A stretch of DNA of 64,000 bases, taken from Volvariella volvacea V23. Taxonomy: Eukaryota > Basidiomycota > Agaricomycetes > Agaricales > Pluteaceae. A model generated the notes under the pieces. That model was not told the DNA's origin and did not search any database. It saw only the letters and a list, made by a program, of their open reading frames with translations. Shown piece by piece: positions 60,919 to 64,000 of the stretch. Position numbers and translations under genes: made by a program. Location: NCBI GenBank assembly GCA_000349905.1, contig KB722740.1, positions 277,318-341,317 on the forward strand, in the 5' to 3' direction. How positions within the stretch are numbered: position 1 is the stretch's first letter; every line of letters begins with the position of its first letter.

Positions 60919-61309
60919 GATTGAGTAGAGTAGTACGAAGAAGGAAAGGTGGAAAGGGTGCTAAGATACCTCCCCAGTTCATCGCATTATGTAGCACCAT
61001 CTACGCCGCAGGAGGCTGCCTCGTGTCTGCGCCAAAGAAGCGGCCCTGCCGGATGCCAGGGTATCTACAGCTGTAATGCCATTCTTTACCAGAAAGACCC
61101 GGAAAGGTAATCCTGATTGTACTTCGATAACAATATAATCCCTTGCATATATTCCACAGCTCTTATGTTACTTATACATAGTTAAAATGTCCAGATAAAG
61201 CCGATGCAAGCCAACAAGCCCTTATGCAACAACAGCATTTAGAGGCGACTCGAGGTTCTATTTGGAACGTGAGCTCGACAATAAAGTAAAAGAAGGGGAT
61301 AATAGCAAC
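60919..61309. other. Intergenic region
   Basis: About 390 bases between two minus-strand genes. No coding feature seen. Confidence 0.5.
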
Positions 61310-62589
61310 CTACTGCTTGTACTCCACAATCAGGTCTTTCCCTTGTCCTGTTGTCAGGAAATCCCTCAAATTGGTCAATGCTCGAACTTCCATTTTTCTT
61401 TGGGTGTCTTGGTTTTCGGTGCCCATATGAGGGAGCAGTGTAATGTGGGGGAACTCCAACAGCCTGGGATTGACCTCGGGTTCGTTGGGGAAGACGTCTA
61501 ACCCCACGGATGCCAGCTACGCGAACAACCATAATCAGAATAAGGCCTCCCCCAGAAAGGCGGGTGCTGAACAACTTACGTGACCATCTTCTAGAGCTCT
61601 AATCATAGCTTCTTCGTCAATAACCTTTCCTCTGGCCGTATTGATAATGATGGCACCAGGTTTCAAGGCCCTGATCCACTTTTCACCCACCAATCCCACC
61701 GTATCCGCTCTCAAAGGGACATGTACGCTCAAGACATCTGCTTGTCCCAACATCTCTTCCACGTTCTCAAAATACTCACACCACTCCGGTGCGTTAACAG
61801 CCCTTCTTCTAGAGTGGTATATCACACGCATAGGGAATGCGTGGACAAGTTCGGCCAATCGTAAACCAATGCCCCCGAGACCTAAGATGGCAATAGTACG
61901 ACCCGTAAGATCATGCGAGAGCTTGTTAAGGCCAGAGGGTTTCCACGTGAGATTACGAAGCGAACGTTCACTGATCGAGTATTGACGAATTGTGGACAGG
62001 AGGAGATAGAGGGCCGTAGTGGCTGTGGCATCGTCCACGGCGCCCGGGGTATTTGATACGAAAATACCTGGTATCATTTATGGTGTTATAACTGATTTGT
62101 CTAGAAATACTGAAGTGCTCACCCCTTGCCTTGCACGCTCGGACATTGATCTGATCATATCCCGCGCCGTTATGTGCTATCCACTTCACGTCCTTTCCAA
62201 GGCCATTGACCACTTCTTCGTCGAAAATACCTATGTGGTCCGTCGATGTATTGTCCCTGAAAAGAGCGACCACTTTGTCGTACTTTCCTCCTGGTTTGAA
62301 GCCATCCAAGAAGTCCTGTCGATTTTTCGAGTCAAAATACTGGCAATGCACGATGACGCCATCGAATGTTATTCGAAATTGAGACGGAGATAGGAAGAGC
62401 AATGATAGTCAGATAATAGCCGCATAGTAGGCTGGCACGATGACCTACGATGACCTCTGCGATATCTCCTAGCAGTTCCTTGACATCACTCCGAGCCCAG
62501 ACGATTTCTCCTGTGAGCCGGGGAGCACATCAGTCAGCTCGTTAACTGGGTGCAACACACTAACCACAAATCAAAACGCGAGGGGCCAT
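61310..62589 (-). CDS. D-2-hydroxyacid dehydrogenase (glyoxylate/hydroxypyruvate reductase type)
   Basis: Five exons (62565-62589, 62449-62510, 62123-62339, 61580-62067, 61310-61516) join in phase to 332 residues, the family's usual length. It reduces 2-keto acids to D-2-hydroxyacids with NAD(P)H. The start is MAPRVLICGEIVWA. The substrate-binding loop is KWIAHNGAGYDQI, and the Rossmann motif is ILGLGGIGLRLAE with a basic residue pattern (YHSRRR) after the second strand that suggests NADPH. The catalytic Arg is in NTARGKV, Glu in VFPNEPEVN and His in LLPHMGTEN. It resembles fungal GOR1-type glyoxylate reductases, but the physiological substrate is not shown by sequence. The intron 62340-62448 ends at a CAG just before YFDSKN; other acceptors fail in frame. 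Confidence 0.93.
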
Positions 62590-62851
62590 TGGGGTTAGTG
62601 GGATATCAGAAGATCTTTGTTCGCTTCAAGCGATGAAGCTGGTTAAATAGCCAGCAACTGTGGCGCACAACGCCGGTTATCCATGCAGTCACAAGGAGAA
62701 ACGGATATATTAGCCTCGGCATCACCGGTCCGCACCACATTTCCGAGTCTGCTGTCTTCTGTCTCCGGCCTAAAGAGCCGTGTGCTTATGAGGACCCAAG
62801 TTGGGAATTTTGATCATATAAAAGCCATGAATATTAACAAGGGAAGGTAGC

Positions 62852-64000
62852 TCAGACGCTACAATTACATGAAGTCCGTTGATACACCGTGGCTGAGGCT
62901 GAGCTGCTAGTTTGATGTCCAATGTCGAGTACACCTAGAGAGATATGGGGTTGCTCCTTCTCGGGAATCGTTAGGGGAGTTATGGGCGTGCTGGCGTTTA
63001 TGTGCTGTACAGGTTCTCGGCCTTCGTTCAACGGGGATGAGCTTAACGCGACCCGTATCATGATTAGATTTGGGGCAATGGCCTACAAACGGCGATCCAC
63101 GTCAGTGCCAGTTCGGGACACACATCACTATGCTTACCGCGGATGCATTGAATACAACCCCAACAGACAACTGTGCCGGTATATTCTTAGCCACCAGGAT
63201 CATGTATATAATACCCAACAAAGTATACAAGGCCGCGGATTCCACGAACTTGACTGCTATCCCGTTGTACGATGGTGACTTGCGGTAGGGTGCCATCGCG
63301 CGGACGATGCGCCGGTGGTAGGTCATTCTGCCGATGATGAGGCATGTGATAAGGATGTTCAAACAGACAGAAATTGACCAGAATACGAGGCCGAAGTGCT
63401 CTTGCGGGTAGACGTCAGAGGAAATGAGGTCGTGATGCAGCGTGGAGGATTGTACAAGGAACATAATTCCTGTGGCTGATCTCGCATGTGAATTGGAGTT
63501 GGTTAAGGTTTGGGTCTTGTTCAACATACCAACAACTCCCAGAAGCAGAGCGCATGGCAACAACACAATCTTCCACGACTCCCCCCATATGGCCCAAAGA
63601 CGGAATACCTTCCAACGCCGCCGGACGCAGTTAGTGACGCATCAGGGGCACCAGTCCGACGGTAACTCACTATGAGAGCATCAGCACCCCAGATATTCAG
63701 CACGTTCATCGCATTCTTGACCAACCCAAGTAATCTCACACTATTCGGATCTCCCATGAACTGTTCTTTCGCCCAAATAACCATCGTTATAAAGAATACA
63801 GTATTCACAACCAGCATGAACGCATTGAAGCAAATCAAACCGCGGGCGTTTCTAGTTGCTGTTGAAAAGGGAAGACGTCGAATTTGAATAGCCCAAGTAA
63901 ACAAGGATAAAACGAAGTAAATTCCTGAGAAAAGGTTCAGTGAGCATAGGAGCAAGAATGCACAACCTGAGAGAGATTCACCGAATGTAAACGAAAGGAG
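62852..64000 (-). CDS. Multi-pass membrane protein, partial at the window edge
   Basis: The 5' part lies beyond base 64000. Readable exons, from upstream down, carry GIYFVLSLFTWAIQIRRLPF, LICFNAFMLVVNTVFFITMV, a loop (KEQFMGDPNSVRLLGLVK), a segment ending in NIWGADALI, LLPCALLLGVVGML, GLVFWSISVCLNILITCLII, VESAALYTLLGIIYMILVAK, SVGVVFNASAVSIVMC and, after a 40-base intron, IAPNLIMIRVAL with a hydrophilic tail ending at 62852. The count and spacing of membrane helices resemble the seven-helix membrane proteins common in agaricomycetes, sometimes described as receptor-like. No ligand or pathway can be named. Confidence 0.75.

Noticed and set aside
1..64000. Search by eye for CRISPR arrays, long terminal repeats, inverted-repeat transposons, viral or toxin genes
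   Set aside because: No regularly spaced repeats, no transposase, reverse-transcriptase or integrase motifs and no viral or toxin-like protein were recognised; short or old repeats could still be missed without a computed self-comparison.

Overview
The window reads as nuclear DNA of a filamentous basidiomycete, most likely an agaricomycete. Nearly every gene is cut by many short GT..AG introns (mostly 45-65 bases), CTAAC-like branch points are visible, and the gene set fits: a fungal phenylalanine ammonia-lyase, a TmpA-family membrane flavoprotein, F-box-like proteins, and large acidic nuclear proteins. There are no operons, tRNA, rRNA or CRISPR arrays. One run of 100 N (20223-20322) marks a scaffold gap. 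Exon models were built by eye from splice signals and reading phase. Where a total length is given, the exon phases sum exactly.

Layout: 1.2-2.4 kb (-) IMPACT-domain protein; 2.7-6.5 kb (-) CSC1/OSCA-type channel; divergent from it, 7.3-14.3 kb (+) a 2233-residue acidic nuclear protein rich in SUMO-interaction-like motifs; 14.5-19.6 kb (-) a tandem pair of paralogous genes of unknown family, both preceded by clusters of ACGCG (MCB-like) boxes; 19.6-24.3 kb looks empty but hides an intact six-exon FCF1 gene (22.1-23.0 kb, -) whose first coding exon is only the ATG; 24.3-26.9 kb (+) phenylalanine ammonia-lyase; 27.7-30.9 kb (+) a FAD-dependent amine/amino-acid oxidase with unusually long introns; 31.3-35.1 kb (-) mitochondrial arginine-specific carbamoyl-phosphate synthase large subunit; 35.1-37.3 kb no supported gene; 37.3-39.8 kb (+) TmpA-like protein; 40.6-41.9 kb (-) oligoribonuclease; 42.1-43.1 kb (+) a Cys-rich protein of unknown family; 43.7-44.9 kb (+) prenyltransferase-alpha-repeat protein; 45.1-48.6 kb (+) HRD3/SEL1L of the ER degradation complex; 48.9-49.8 kb (+) DEK-C/SWIB protein; 50.4-51.9 kb (-) C2H2 zinc-finger protein; 53.0-54.8 kb (-) aldo/keto reductase; 56.3-57.2 kb (+) F-box-like protein; 57.6-58.9 kb (-) a SAP/F-box-like protein with W-W repeats; 59.2-59.6 and 59.9-60.9 kb (-) two small unknown proteins; 61.3-62.6 kb (-) D-2-hydroxyacid dehydrogenase; 62.9 kb to the edge (-) a multi-pass membrane protein that runs off the window.

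Most genes are independent housekeeping or lineage-specific genes, not a cluster. Three things stand out. First, microexons: 8 and 17 nt in oligoribonuclease, 17 and 11 nt in TmpA, 10 nt in the channel gene, and an ATG-only exon in FCF1; the ones in conserved proteins are backed by family sequence. Second, the tandem paralog pair of unknown function keeps the same exon pattern and the same promoter motif, which points to G1/S-regulated nuclear genes. Third, the giant SIM-rich protein ends in a well-ordered block that I cannot assign to a family. Promoter motifs also match expected biology upstream of HRD3 (UPRE-like) and of the arginine gene (TGACTC).
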